From the NCBI GenBank assembly GCA_900317325.1, contig ONGE01000017.1:1-64000 (forward strand): 64,000 nucleotides of DNA, given 5' to 3'. The DNA is from an uncultured Prevotellaceae bacterium (GTDB lineage: Bacteria; Bacteroidota; Bacteroidia; Bacteroidales; Muribaculaceae). The notes under the pieces are model-generated. The model ran no database searches, was not told where the DNA came from, and was given only the letters and a program-made list of their open reading frames with translations. Position 1 is the first letter of the stretch. Every line of letters begins with the position of its first letter. Below are positions 1-7,138 of the stretch, piece by piece. The position numbers were made by a program, and so were the translations under genes.

Positions 1-254
1 GTGTGGGTAAGCCGCATTAACTTTGCAGCGGAAAGGCAAGGGAGGCGACGGTGAACAAGTGAAAGTATGTTTGGCTTGTTTTTCAGGGGCAACATGGCAG
101 ATTCTTCCTGCAAGCGGTTGCGCCCAAGACGGCGCAGGTGTCAAGAGCAGAAAAAGTGCCACCGCTGTCCCAGCGACGGCACTTCAGATTCATGTATCAG
201 AGCTTACTTATTTATTAACTTTTAAATCTTTAGCCTATGAAAAAATTATTATAC
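1..254 (+). other. Non-coding leader-like stretch with promoter and hairpin
   Basis: No convincing gene is visible here. A good Bacteroidetes -7 box (TAACTTTG) lies at 18-25, so a rightward transcript could begin near 30. A strong hairpin follows at 154-184: outer arms AAGTGCC and GGCACTT, inner arms GCTG and CAGC. It has no clear T-run, so it looks more like a structured leader or small RNA than a terminator. The transcript would run into the 3' end of the leftward gene at 255-677. An ATG at 237 opens a frame, but that frame is antisense to the better-supported leftward gene. The role is unknown. Confidence 0.3.
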
Positions 255-677
255 TTATGTCGTTGTGCACGGAATGAGCGATTTCTGGGCATAGAGCGTC
301 ACCTCATAGGTGCGGACTGCGGGATCGCCGGAAGGCGTTCCCGTGTGTCCGCTTTCCTTGATGATGGGGCGCGGCTTCTCATGCTGGCCGATGACATACG
401 TCTGGTTGTTGCAGTCGGTCACGACGAAGGCGATGTGCTGGTAAAGGGGCACGTCGTCCAGCGTCTGGAAGCGCAAGGTGGTCTGCTCTACCCTGCCGTT
501 GTTGTTATACGTCGAAACGGCCTCGCAGGTGGGCACGCCGACAAACGCTATAGGCGTCACGTTGGTGAAGATGCCCACTGGGATTCCAGCGAGGTGTTTG
601 TACATGATTTCTCGTTGCAGCCGTTCGGCTGGGATATAGCCGATGGCCTTGATTCCTGGGAGTGATAGTCTGTCCAT
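255..677 (-). CDS. Hypothetical phage-element protein (140 aa)
   Basis: Small soluble protein at the end of the leftward early operon of the phage-like element. It has no signal peptide and no membrane segment. The sequence has the ordinary composition of a folded beta-rich protein, with alternating hydrophobic residues through the middle. I do not recognise a named domain. Its place downstream of the helicase loader and next to the iteron-like repeat suggests an accessory replication or recombination role, but that is inference from position only. The ATG at 677 is the first in the frame and lies about 20 bases from the repeat. A rightward frame (237-665) on the other strand overlaps it and is treated as a shadow. 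Confidence 0.55.
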   Translation of the reverse strand: MDRLSLPGIKAIGYIPAERLQREIMYKHLAGIPVGIFTNVTPIAFVGVPTCEAVSTYNNNGRVEQTTLRFQTLDDVPLYQHIAFVVTDCNNQTYVIGQHEKPRPIIKESGHTGTPSGDPAVRTYEVTLYAQKSLIPCTTT

Positions 678-697
678 TTTAATTAATATACTGTTTG

Positions 698-751
698 TGG
701 GTTACACTGGGTTACAGTGGGCTACACTGGGTTACACTGGGTTACACTGGG
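698..751. repeat. Five tandem 10-bp iteron-like repeats
   Basis: The unit TGGGTTACAC is repeated head to tail from 698 to 747 with no spacers; two of the five units carry one substitution each (TGGGTTACAG and TGGGCTACAC). A partial sixth unit follows. An AT-rich stretch (GAATTTTTTA) is adjacent at 751-760. Tandem direct repeats near one helical turn, beside an AT-rich run and in the same operon as a replication initiator and a helicase loader, are what an iteron-type replication origin looks like. Simple slippage expansion is the alternative. Confidence 0.6.
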
Positions 752-788
752 AATTTTTTATGCCTCGAAGTAGTGCAATTAAAAAATG

Positions 789-1301
789 TTAAGAGGAGTC
801 TTTTCGACGCCTTTTCTGCTGTTGATAAGCCTTACGCTTACGGGTATAGATCTTTGAGATGACGAGCCAGTTGGTTTCTGTGTCATCTATATCGTGGGCG
901 TCCATCCAGGCATATATCAGGTCCTGCTTCTGGATGCCGATGTTGCCGAACTTGTACAGGTCATTCCAAAGGGCGATTGCAAATCGTATCTTCAGACAAT
1001 GGATGAGATGCTCCTTTGAACTATCGGAAAGATAATTGTAGTATCTGACATCCTTGTGCTTGAAGAAAGGCAAAACAACGGGGAATTTTCCTTCTCCCGG
1101 GAGATCAACCTCCTCATCATTGTCGTCGTCTCTTATCTTTAAGCCGAGCTCAATGATGTCGTTCTCGATAGAGCCCCTTGGGAACCTGATGGGGAGGCCG
1201 TGCTCATGGGAAACCCATTGCGCAAGGTATGGCTCCAACTTCAGGTACACCAAAAAGTTGCTGTATTCGCCGGGCTTGTTATTTTGCTTGTCCTCTGCCA
1301 T
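789..1301 (-). CDS. Hypothetical phage-element protein (170 aa)
   Basis: Acidic in the middle (a DDDNDEE run near residues 57-63) and strongly basic at the C-terminus (KRKAYQQQKRRRKD), so nucleic-acid contact by the tail is plausible. There is no signal peptide or membrane helix. It begins three bases after the stop of the DnaC-like gene, so the two are almost certainly co-transcribed and perhaps translationally coupled. I do not recognise the family. Position right after the helicase loader suggests a replication accessory protein. Confidence 0.6.
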   Translation of the reverse strand: MAEDKQNNKPGEYSNFLVYLKLEPYLAQWVSHEHGLPIRFPRGSIENDIIELGLKIRDDDNDEEVDLPGEGKFPVVLPFFKHKDVRYYNYLSDSSKEHLIHCLKIRFAIALWNDLYKFGNIGIQKQDLIYAWMDAHDIDDTETNWLVISKIYTRKRKAYQQQKRRRKDSS

Positions 1302-1304
1302 CTC

Positions 1305-2021
1305 TCATCGGTTGAGTCTTCTGTAGCTGATGTCCTGGAACCTGATGACCTCCAGCATCTCGTTGAAGCGGTCGGCGATGCGGGCACCGTACTTCTCCCT
1401 GATTTCCTTTGGGGTGAGGTTGGTTGTGACGACCGTGAACAACTGGTGGTTGTATCGGTACTCGAGCAGGTCAACTACTGGACTGACCACGTTTCCGAAG
1501 TTCAGTACCTCGGTCGGCTCCTTGCCCAGGTCGTCAATGGCTAGCATCTGCTGGAATCGGTATTGCTTGAGCTCATCGAGGTCTTTGGCAATCTCGGTGA
1601 TGTCCTTGGCGTCCACAATCCTCAAGCCGATGCGGAACTCCTTGCCCAGGAATTCGAAATGGCCACACCGATGCAGATCATTGATGGCGCTCTGCAGGGT
1701 GTAGAGAAGCGTAGTCTTGCCGTTGCCACAGGTGCCGCACATCATCACGCCGAACTTCGGGTCTGGCTGCGTGAGGTATCGGGCCAGCGCAAGCAGGTTG
1801 GCCTCAGTGTTCTCATCAAACAACGGGTTGCCATGCCGCCGTTGCACCTCCAGCGCATAGTGGGCAGCAAGCACATTCAACGCCTGAAAGGAGGTCATGT
1901 TGAACCTAAAACGTTGAATCGTAATCTTCCGCTGTGTGATCTTTCGCGTCAGTTCCTCTACGATTCGCATATCGATCCTGGGAGTTTCCTCCGCCGCCTT
2001 TCTTTGATTTTCCGTTTCCAT
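1305..2021 (-). CDS. DnaC-like AAA+ helicase loader / ATP-binding protein
   Basis: A 238-aa P-loop ATPase of the DnaC/IstB type, predicted to load the replicative helicase on the element's origin. Walker A is seen as GTCGNGKTT (residues about 96-104) and Walker B as MLAIDD (about 159-164), followed by a typical sensor region with a VTTNL motif and a C-terminal DRFNEM segment. The start at 2021 is chosen because a GGAAA ribosome-binding site lies just upstream. This start makes the gene overlap the end of the upstream replication gene by 116 bases in another frame; a later ATG at 1898 would remove the overlap but has no clear ribosome-binding site. The residues preceding Walker A look like a helicase-contact domain. 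Function by family is well supported; the partner helicase would be the host DnaB. Confidence 0.85.
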   Translation of the reverse strand: METENQRKAAEETPRIDMRIVEELTRKITQRKITIQRFRFNMTSFQALNVLAAHYALEVQRRHGNPLFDENTEANLLALARYLTQPDPKFGVMMCGTCGNGKTTLLYTLQSAINDLHRCGHFEFLGKEFRIGLRIVDAKDITEIAKDLDELKQYRFQQMLAIDDLGKEPTEVLNFGNVVSPVVDLLEYRYNHQLFTVVTTNLTPKEIREKYGARIADRFNEMLEVIRFQDISYRRLNR

Positions 2022-2706
2022 TGGGTTTTTCCTTTCTTAGATACTGTCTCGACCAGTTGATGAAGTGGCTCTTGAAGTCGTTGAAGTCGTCGTGCCTCTT
2101 GGATATGAAGTTGCTGTCGTTGACAAACATATCGAGCAGCTCCAGCACCTTTTCTTTTTCGCACCTCAATGCGACTACCGCCTGCTCCATCGCAAGGTCG
2201 TTGGACTTAATCTGTTCAACAAATTCAAAATTTTGCTCCTCCACGGATAAGAGAGAAGAGTTTATATTATTATTTATATTATTATCTTCTTTAGATTGTG
2301 ACCCTTCGCGTTGTCTGATGCGTTTCCCCATCTGTTCCGCAGGAGTGGTTTCAAGGATGGCGCCACCCACATCATGAGGGTCTCCCTGGTAGATATCATA
2401 ATTGAGAATTGTGATGATAGTGTGGGTTGTAAAGGTCTCTACCTTGATCAGGTTTTCTGACTCGAGGTCAGCAAGAAAATCGGAAACGTACCTGCTGCTG
2501 GTTTTCCAGCGGTGCATGAGCGTCCTTACACTGGTGACCTGCTGGCCCCTTTCCAGCCATCCCTTGACGTTGCCGAATCGGAACTTCGTGCGTACCCATG
2601 TGGCCTCCATGACGAGGTCATTCCACCGCTTGTACTTGTTGGCGTCGTCCCATAACCAGTGGTCGCGGATATTGCGGGGCAAAAAGACTTTACCGATGTT
2701 GAGCAT
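1906..2706 (-). CDS. Phage replication initiation protein (winged-helix N-terminus)
   Basis: A 266-aa protein of the kind found directly upstream of DnaC-like loaders in phages and integrative elements. The N-terminal part (about residues 1-110) has the pattern of a winged helix: an opening with W and charged residues (DHWLWDDANKYKRW), a segment on parallel response to DNA (TSVRTLMHRWKTSSRYVSDFL) and a beta wing (ENLIKVETFTTHTIITI). The middle is acidic and low in order, and the tail is a Gly/Lys/Asn-rich linker. It probably binds the origin and recruits the loader encoded next. The gene starts five bases after the preceding HTH gene, in the same operon. Origin binding is inferred; the DNA-binding fold is seen only as a pattern. 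Confidence 0.7.
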   Translation of the reverse strand: MLNIGKVFLPRNIRDHWLWDDANKYKRWNDLVMEATWVRTKFRFGNVKGWLERGQQVTSVRTLMHRWKTSSRYVSDFLADLESENLIKVETFTTHTIITILNYDIYQGDPHDVGGAILETTPAEQMGKRIRQREGSQSKEDNNINNNINSSLLSVEEQNFEFVEQIKSNDLAMEQAVVALRCEKEKVLELLDMFVNDSNFISKRHDDFNDFKSHFINWSRQYLRKEKPNGNGKSKKGGGGNSQDRYANRRGTDAKDHTAEDYDSTF

Positions 2707-2711
2707 GGCCG

Positions 2712-2909
2712 TTACAGTTGGGAGCGCCAGAAGCGCAGGATTTCACTGCCGAGATAGAACTTCCTTCCGTTGACCCGGTGATAACCGCAGCGGATCTTTC
2801 CCTTGTTGGTATAGCGGCGCAGCGTGTGCCGATGAACACCGAGGATAGTGCAGGTCTCATCGATGTTATACCTGCTTGACAACTTGATTTGTGGTTCATT
2901 GCTTCTCAT
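2712..2909 (-). CDS. Small helix-turn-helix protein (MerR/excisionase type)
   Basis: A 65-aa protein that is nearly all one DNA-binding domain: a helix-turn-helix (DETCTILGVHRHTLRRYTNKG) followed by a wing (IRCGYHRVNGRKFYLGSEI). This is the pattern of the MerR-like helix_turn_helix family used by excisionases and small regulators of mobile elements. The start is taken as the ATG at 2909, giving a 14-base overlap with the preceding gene; the longer frame from 2942 would add 11 residues inside that gene. Likely roles are excisionase or operon regulator; the sequence does not decide between them. Confidence 0.7.
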   Translation of the reverse strand: MRSNEPQIKLSSRYNIDETCTILGVHRHTLRRYTNKGKIRCGYHRVNGRKFYLGSEILRFWRSQL

Positions 2910-3135
2910 CGCTGCTGTTATCTGAATTGGGGAACAACACATTAACAGGCGTCTTGTAGTGCCTGGAAAGCTGGTGCTTGATATTGGAGTCGGGTTCGGA
3001 GATGCCGACGACCCACTTCCTAACCGTAGATCTTGAACGATGGGTTAGTTCACAGACTTCTTTGATAAAGGCCTCACATGGAGTTGGTTTACCCTTAGCA
3101 ACTCGATACATTTCGACAAATGATAGCTGATACAT
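2896..3135 (-). CDS. Small HTH protein, first gene of the leftward early operon
   Basis: A 79-aa protein with a helix-turn-helix-like centre (CELTHRSRSTVRKWVVG) and no signal or membrane segment. It is transcribed divergently from the XRE repressor at 3307, the position of Cro-like regulators in temperate phages, and is the first gene of the operon leading to the replication genes. It probably binds the operators between the two genes and favours the lytic or replicative state. The ATG at 3135 follows an A-rich stretch suitable for initiation in Bacteroidetes. Confidence 0.65.
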   Translation of the reverse strand: MYQLSFVEMYRVAKGKPTPCEAFIKEVCELTHRSRSTVRKWVVGISEPDSNIKHQLSRHYKTPVNVLFPNSDNSSDEKQ

Positions 3136-3306
3136 AATAAATTTTTTTAAAAAATATGGAAAATATTTGTTCCGTTTCGGAAAAAATTCTTACCTTTGCG
3201 GAAAGAATTTATTCCAAATTCTTGCCAATTTTGACAGAAACAGCGGCAAATATACTATTTATTTTCCGTGTATATAAAAATTTTACCAATAATTTTCCTT
3301 AAAGAA
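3136..3306. promoter_or_regulatory. Divergent switch region with promoter and two palindromes
   Basis: The region separates the Cro-like gene (leftward) from the XRE repressor (rightward). A complete Bacteroidetes promoter for the repressor is visible: a -33 TTTG at 3166-3169 and a -7 TACCTTTG at 3191-3198, spaced 21 bases. Two palindromes bracket the -7 box: TTCCG/CGGAA at 3170-3182 and a perfect AAGAATTT/AAATTCTT at 3203-3223 with a 5-base centre, which covers the expected start site. These are the likely operators of the repressor and Cro-like protein. The leftward promoter is not clear. Confidence 0.6.
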
Positions 3307-3711
3307 ATGGCAAAATTAGTGCGAAGACTTAACATCCAAAGGATTAGGTCAGAGAAAAAGATTACTCAAAAGGAACTGGCAGAGAAGACCGGTTTCCCCC
3401 AGGGCTACATCTCTAAGATGGAGCGCGGAATCGTTTCGACCTCAGAGATGTTCATCAACAAGGTGAAAGAGGTCTTCGCAATTGAAAACATCGACGACTA
3501 CGTCTCCTTCAAAGAGCAAGATGCTGAAATAGCGGACAATGAGCAGGAGTTTCCCATAGAACCTCCTGTCATGCTGAACCGCCATGGCATGAATGACAAG
3601 ATGATGATCGAGCGCCTGTTCAATATCATCGACAGGAGAGACGCGCGCATCGAGAAGCTTGAATTAGAGAACGAGCGACTGAGAAAAGAAGTGGAGAAAT
3701 ATAAGTCGTGA
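3307..3711 (+). CDS. XRE-family (CI-like) repressor with coiled-coil tail
   Basis: A 134-aa repressor. The N-terminal half carries a classic XRE helix-turn-helix (KKITQKELAEKTGFPQGYISKMERG, helices near residues 18-42). The C-terminal third (RRDARIEKLELENERLRKEVEKY) is a heptad-pattern coiled coil, the probable dimer interface. No peptidase or RecA-cleavage domain is present, so induction would have to work by another route such as an antirepressor. The ATG at 3307 is preferred to the frame's earlier start at 3268, which would lie in the leader. It faces the Cro-like gene and sits next to the element's right end, so it is best read as the element's master repressor. Confidence 0.8.
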   Translation: MAKLVRRLNIQRIRSEKKITQKELAEKTGFPQGYISKMERGIVSTSEMFINKVKEVFAIENIDDYVSFKEQDAEIADNEQEFPIEPPVMLNRHGMNDKMMIERLFNIIDRRDARIEKLELENERLRKEVEKYKS

Positions 3712-3790
3712 CGAGCGAAAAGACGAGCGACTTTTAATATAAATTTTGTAATATACTCATTATTAACCGCTGGAATAATGTTGTCATATA

Positions 3791-3842
3791 CCTTCTAAGC
3801 TGTGGGTCTTGGGTTCGAATCCCAACAGGATCACGCTTCCAA
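3791..3842 (+). repeat. attachment site: 3' half of tRNA-Arg(TCT)
   Basis: The stretch 3791-3833 reads as the 3' half of a tRNA: second half of an anticodon loop containing TCT (CCTTCTAA) with the 3' stem GCTGT, a perfect T-arm (TTGGG 3809-3813, loop TTCGAAT, CCCAA 3821-3825), the 3' acceptor strand CAGGATC and discriminator A. The 5' half is absent: the bases before 3791 do not pair. This is the duplicated tRNA end produced when an element integrates into a tRNA gene, so the intact tRNA should lie to the left, outside the window. Bases 3820-3842 recur exactly at 10207-10229. Confidence 0.75.
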
Positions 3843-3850
3843 AACGAGGT

Positions 3851-3886
3851 CCCTCGAGTCGGTTTTTCTGACTTGAGGGGTTTCAC
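3851..3886 (+). terminator. Rho-independent terminator after the tRNA fragment
   Basis: Stem CCCTCGAGTC (3851-3860) pairs with GACTTGAGGG (3870-3879), nine of ten pairs, followed by a T-rich run. It lies where a tRNA terminator should be, just after the attachment-site fragment. Confidence 0.6.
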
Positions 3887-4346
3887 TTTTTTAGGACCGC
3901 ATCAGATAAGATGCCGCCCGTCTCCACCTCCTTGCGGGTGATCATGCCGAAGATGTCAAGGTTCTGCGGACAGTCTGCCAGGGGCAGTTCTATCTTCATT
4001 GAGTAGTCCTCGTCGGTGAGCACGCTGGCACGGGTGCGTGTGGCCGGGCCGATGGCGAGCGTGAGCGACGAGGTGGCCCCGTCGAGCAGGCTACGTGCCA
4101 CCAGTGACAGGATGACGTTGCTGTGGTCATCGACGTTGCGCTGCTGGATGTCGTAGAGGAAACGGAACTGCCTTTCGTTTCCTTCCAGAAGCGGATGATG
4201 TTGTACTCGGTCTCGCTGGTGGCGGTGGCCAGCAGGTCGGCGATGGCCTGAAGGATGGAGCCGACGGTCTCGGGCGAGATGCTTTCTTTCTCGGTCTCGA
4301 CGCGGAATGCGGAGATCAACGATGTCAATTGTTGGATGTCAATCAT
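3883..4346 (-). pseudogene. Phage structural (tail-type) gene, frameshifted
   Basis: The N-terminal part reads cleanly from the ATG at 4346 (MIDIQQLTSLISAFRVETEK, then SISPETVGSILQAIADLL), a motif common at the start of Bacteroidales phage structural proteins. Near 4170-4190 the frame breaks: the sense continues one frame over as QFRFLYDIQQRNVDDHSNVI and on through SLLDGATSSLTLAIGPATRT to the stop at 3883. A single-base loss explains this. The end (YSMKIELPLADCPQNLDIFG) matches two other fragments in the window (30181-30411 and 31283-31410), which carry the N-terminal part of a related tail gene. The gene is therefore both frameshifted and possibly fused from two phage genes. A sequencing error could mimic the frameshift, but neighbouring phage genes are also broken. 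Confidence 0.65.
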
Positions 4347-4391
4347 AATCAAAATAGCTTTGCGATTTTACGACGCAAAGCTACTTTGATT
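4347..4391 (-). promoter_or_regulatory. Promoter inside a near-perfect inverted repeat
   Basis: Eighteen-base arms at 4347-4364 and 4374-4391 are complementary at 17 of 18 positions, with a 9-base centre. On the minus strand the upstream arm is AATCAAAGTAGCTTTGCG and contains the -7 box TAGCTTTG. The downstream arm ends exactly at the ATG of the phage structural gene (4346). The transcript would start inside the palindrome. Confidence 0.65.
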
Positions 4392-4411
4392 GAGCGGTGT
4401 GGTAAAAGACA

Positions 4412-4436
4412 CGAAAAAGCCTACCGAAGTAGGCTT
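4412..4436 (-). terminator. Terminator after the ABC permease gene
   Basis: Arms AAGCCTAC (4417-4424) and GTAGGCTT (4429-4436) with a four-base TTCG-type loop; on the minus strand a T-run follows. It lies 12 bases past the permease stop. Confidence 0.7.
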
Positions 4437-4448
4437 AATTATCTTTGA

Positions 4449-5147
4449 TTATATTAATGTTGCTTTCCTTCGAAAAATAATATATGATAATGCCCATGCT
4501 ATTAGAGTGAATATTACATAGACATAGTTGTATGCAATCAGAATATCTTGATTCTTTGCCTGTAAAGCATAAAAGAACAGAGCAATTGAAATACCCACAA
4601 TACATAAGAACGTTTTAATAAAAGGGAATTTCCGCCAATATGTGCTTCCAATCATAAAACATGATTGAACAGTTAAGAAAAACAAGAATACACTATTTTC
4701 ACCTTTCGCAAACTCAATAAGTTTTTTTGTAACCGATATGTTCTCAATACTTTTTGTGGATTCTACAGAGAAATGAAGAATAGCAACAAGGAGTTTTACC
4801 GATAATTCTGATAACAACAAAAATATAAATGGGAATAACAAAACGTATACAAACCACTCAATAATATACTTCTCAAACTTGGTGGTCGGGAAGCATATAT
4901 AGGCTATTCTCGTTCTTCGATTTCTTAACTCCCGAAACATGATGCTAGCACTTAAGCAGCCAAATACAAATAACAAGAAGATGGTTATTTGCATTATCTC
5001 TGTGGTATAATTAAGATTAGATTGAGGTCTCGATAAGATCGGTATAATTGCAAATATCAAGTACGAAAGCAACATTGTCGCAAACATCAATGAAGCATAA
5101 TAAAGCAATCGTCTGGCATTTTCGTGAAGAAACTTACTGAATGCCAT
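4449..5147 (-). CDS. ABC-2 type transporter permease
   Basis: A 232-aa integral membrane protein with about six hydrophobic segments (roughly residues 13-35, 46-68, 98-120, 145-165, 172-192, 202-222) separated by short charged loops. It lies 15 bases downstream of an ABC ATPase gene, and the pair forms a two-gene exporter typical of Bacteroidetes. Base composition is AT-rich compared with the flanking phage and chromosomal genes, consistent with recent acquisition. The substrate cannot be read from the sequence; such pairs export peptides, lipids or drugs. It ends in a strong terminator, so the operon is nuclease-ATPase-permease. Confidence 0.75.
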   Translation of the reverse strand: MAFSKFLHENARRLLYYASLMFATMLLSYLIFAIIPILSRPQSNLNYTTEIMQITIFLLFVFGCLSASIMFRELRNRRTRIAYICFPTTKFEKYIIEWFVYVLLFPFIFLLLSELSVKLLVAILHFSVESTKSIENISVTKKLIEFAKGENSVFLFFLTVQSCFMIGSTYWRKFPFIKTFLCIVGISIALFFYALQAKNQDILIAYNYVYVIFTLIAWALSYIIFRRKATLI

Positions 5148-5162
5148 AAAAAATGATTGAGT

Positions 5163-6002
5163 TTATTTTGTGAGTTCATAATAAATAGTTTCTGCAATGC
5201 TTGGATTGTGTACCAACATATTATACAACATCTCCAAATCTATTCTCGTATTGCTCCGGGCCGCTCGTAATGAGAATTTTCTGTTCGCATCTTGTAGCAC
5301 TGCCAAGCTGTTTCTGTCATTCATTTGTGCCTCATCATGCTCTATAACAAATCTTCGTGATAATGATTCGCAATCAGTTTGAAGAATTATATGTTTGTCA
5401 TGTAAGATAACAACATCATCAAACAAAACATCAACATCATTAATCTGATGAGTGGAAAGAATTATACATTTGTCACAATTCTTCTTGGTTTGAGCAATGA
5501 AATCCCGGAATTGCTGCTTGCTTACAATATCCAAGCCATTAGTCGGCTCATCAAGGATAAGTAAGTCGGTATTCGTAGAATGAGCAAAACATAAATAGAA
5601 TTTCTTCCTTTGCCCCATCGATAACTCTCCCAATCTATTATCATAATCAATTCCAAAAAGGCTGAGATATTGAAAGAAATCATCTCGGCTGAACTTTGGG
5701 TAGAATGGAGCGTTTATTTTCAGATAGCTTCTAATACTGATATTTGGTAAATCAAATTCTTCAGGAACAAAGAAAAAGTCTTCAATCTTATTCTGCCAAT
5801 TTCCATTGGCTGAATTCTTATATGAGATTGTTCCTTGTTGTGGACGCAATAAGTTGGTAATCAAATATAATAATGTGGATTTGCCGACACCATTCATTCC
5901 CAACAGTCCATAAACACGAGAAGGCATCAATTGAAGATTGATGTCTTGGAGTATATATTTTTGTTTCTTGTATCCGAATGATACATTCTCCAATCTAACC
6001 AT
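5163..6002 (-). CDS. ABC transporter ATP-binding protein
   Basis: A 279-aa ABC ATPase. Visible motifs in order: Walker A GMNGVGKST (about residues 35-43), Q-loop region (FFVPEEFDLPNIS), signature LSMGQRKK (about 123-130), Walker B LLILDEPTNGLD (about 146-157) and the switch histidine in LSTHQ (about 183-187). It would energise the permease encoded just downstream. The C-terminal third (about residues 215-279) is a small extra domain with no motif I recognise. The gene lies 43 bases after the DUF1016 nuclease gene and has no clear promoter of its own, so the three genes probably form one operon. Confidence 0.85.
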   Translation of the reverse strand: MVRLENVSFGYKKQKYILQDINLQLMPSRVYGLLGMNGVGKSTLLYLITNLLRPQQGTISYKNSANGNWQNKIEDFFFVPEEFDLPNISIRSYLKINAPFYPKFSRDDFFQYLSLFGIDYDNRLGELSMGQRKKFYLCFAHSTNTDLLILDEPTNGLDIVSKQQFRDFIAQTKKNCDKCIILSTHQINDVDVLFDDVVILHDKHIILQTDCESLSRRFVIEHDEAQMNDRNSLAVLQDANRKFSLRAARSNTRIDLEMLYNMLVHNPSIAETIYYELTK

Positions 6003-6045
6003 TTTTAGACTGATATATAACTGATGAACAGTTGTAGACGATAAA

Positions 6046-7134
6046 TTATTGTTCAGTATCTTCTTTTACAGACTTATTGTGTTGCAGATAAAAGATTTCT
6101 TTTTGCTGCTCAATCTCACGTCTCAAGACTTCTTCCGACGGCAGGTAAGTCAAATACTTGGCGGCAAAGAGTTGCTTGCTGTCATGAAGCACGGAGTATT
6201 GTGCTATGTCTTTACTTGTGTCGGAGCAAAGCAGCAAGCCTATGGTTGGATTGTCTCCGTCTGTTCGCTTCAAGTCATCGAACATTCGTACATACATATC
6301 CATCTGTCCGACATCTTGATGGGTCACTCGTTTTGTTTTGAGGTCGATAAGTACGTAGCATTTCAATACCACATTGTAGAATACCAAGTCAACAAAGAAA
6401 TCGCCGGCATCGGTGCTAATGTGGTATTGCTCGGCCATGAATGCGAATCCACGACCCATCTCAAGCAAAAACTCTTTCAGGTGACGGATGATAGCTTTCT
6501 CGAGTTCGGTCTCGGTGAACGAAGAGTTGGACGGAAGTTGCAGGAACTCAGCTACGACAGGATCTTTGAGAAAACCTTGTGGCTCATCTTTCAATGGTGC
6601 GGTGAGCTGTAGCATTTCTTCAATTACGGCCTCTTTCTTGGGTGATTGCAGTAATCGGTGATAATACTGAGAGCCAACGTTACGTGCCAAAGTACGCACA
6701 CTCCACGATTCTGCAGAGGCTTCTCTAATATACCAGTATCTTGCGTCTTCACTTGTGACCGACAATACAGTGCGATAATGTGACCATTTAAGATTTGGTA
6801 CACGCGTGTACCAAATTTCCAAATCGCTGAAGCATAGATACAATTGACGGTAATTGCGCAAATCACGCGCAGAAAAGCCGTGGGCGTATTCCAATGACAA
6901 CTCTTCGGCAAGCAGCGTTATCAGTCTGCTACCATATTCAGCCCTGCGATTTCCATGTTGTTCTTCCTCTACGATACGACGGCCAATCTGCCAGTAGGTA
7001 TGGATAGCAACAGTGTTAACCTTGTCATAAGCGTCACGAATGCCACGCTCTACAATCTGTTTAACATCATTGACCAATTGATTTGGCAACATCGGTTTGT
7101 CTTGGAGTTGATCAAGATTCTTATTGTCTTCCAT
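6046..7134 (-). CDS. DUF1016/YhcG-type PDDEXK nuclease domain protein
   Basis: A 362-aa protein with the two parts typical of the YhcG (DUF1016) family. The helical N-terminal domain (about residues 15-180) has the family pattern AVHTYWQIGRRIVEEE and ARDLRNYRQLY. The C-terminal PDDEXK nuclease-like domain has the expected acidic and lysine residues in GDFFVDLVFY and VLIDLKTKRV. The start at 7134 is chosen over 7152 because a TACCTTTG promoter (7139-7146) would otherwise lie inside the gene. Family members are often found in defence islands and beside restriction systems, but their activity is poorly known. Here it sits as cargo inside a decayed prophage, ahead of an ABC transporter, which fits a defence or stability role by inference. 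Confidence 0.8.
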   Translation of the reverse strand: MEDNKNLDQLQDKPMLPNQLVNDVKQIVERGIRDAYDKVNTVAIHTYWQIGRRIVEEEQHGNRRAEYGSRLITLLAEELSLEYAHGFSARDLRNYRQLYLCFSDLEIWYTRVPNLKWSHYRTVLSVTSEDARYWYIREASAESWSVRTLARNVGSQYYHRLLQSPKKEAVIEEMLQLTAPLKDEPQGFLKDPVVAEFLQLPSNSSFTETELEKAIIRHLKEFLLEMGRGFAFMAEQYHISTDAGDFFVDLVFYNVVLKCYVLIDLKTKRVTHQDVGQMDMYVRMFDDLKRTDGDNPTIGLLLCSDTSKDIAQYSVLHDSKQLFAAKYLTYLPSEEVLRREIEQQKEIFYLQHNKSVKEDTEQ

Positions 7135-7138
7135 ACCG

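Noticed and set aside
237-665. Rightward 142-codon frame beginning MKKLLYLC
   Set aside because: Antisense to a better leftward phage-type gene; the sequence after the first few residues has no fold-like pattern.
698-751. CRISPR array
   Set aside because: Units are contiguous 10-mers with no spacers.
3781-3840. A complete tRNA-Arg gene
   Set aside because: Only the 3' half is present. Bases before 3791 cannot form the D-arm, the 5' anticodon stem or the 5' acceptor strand.
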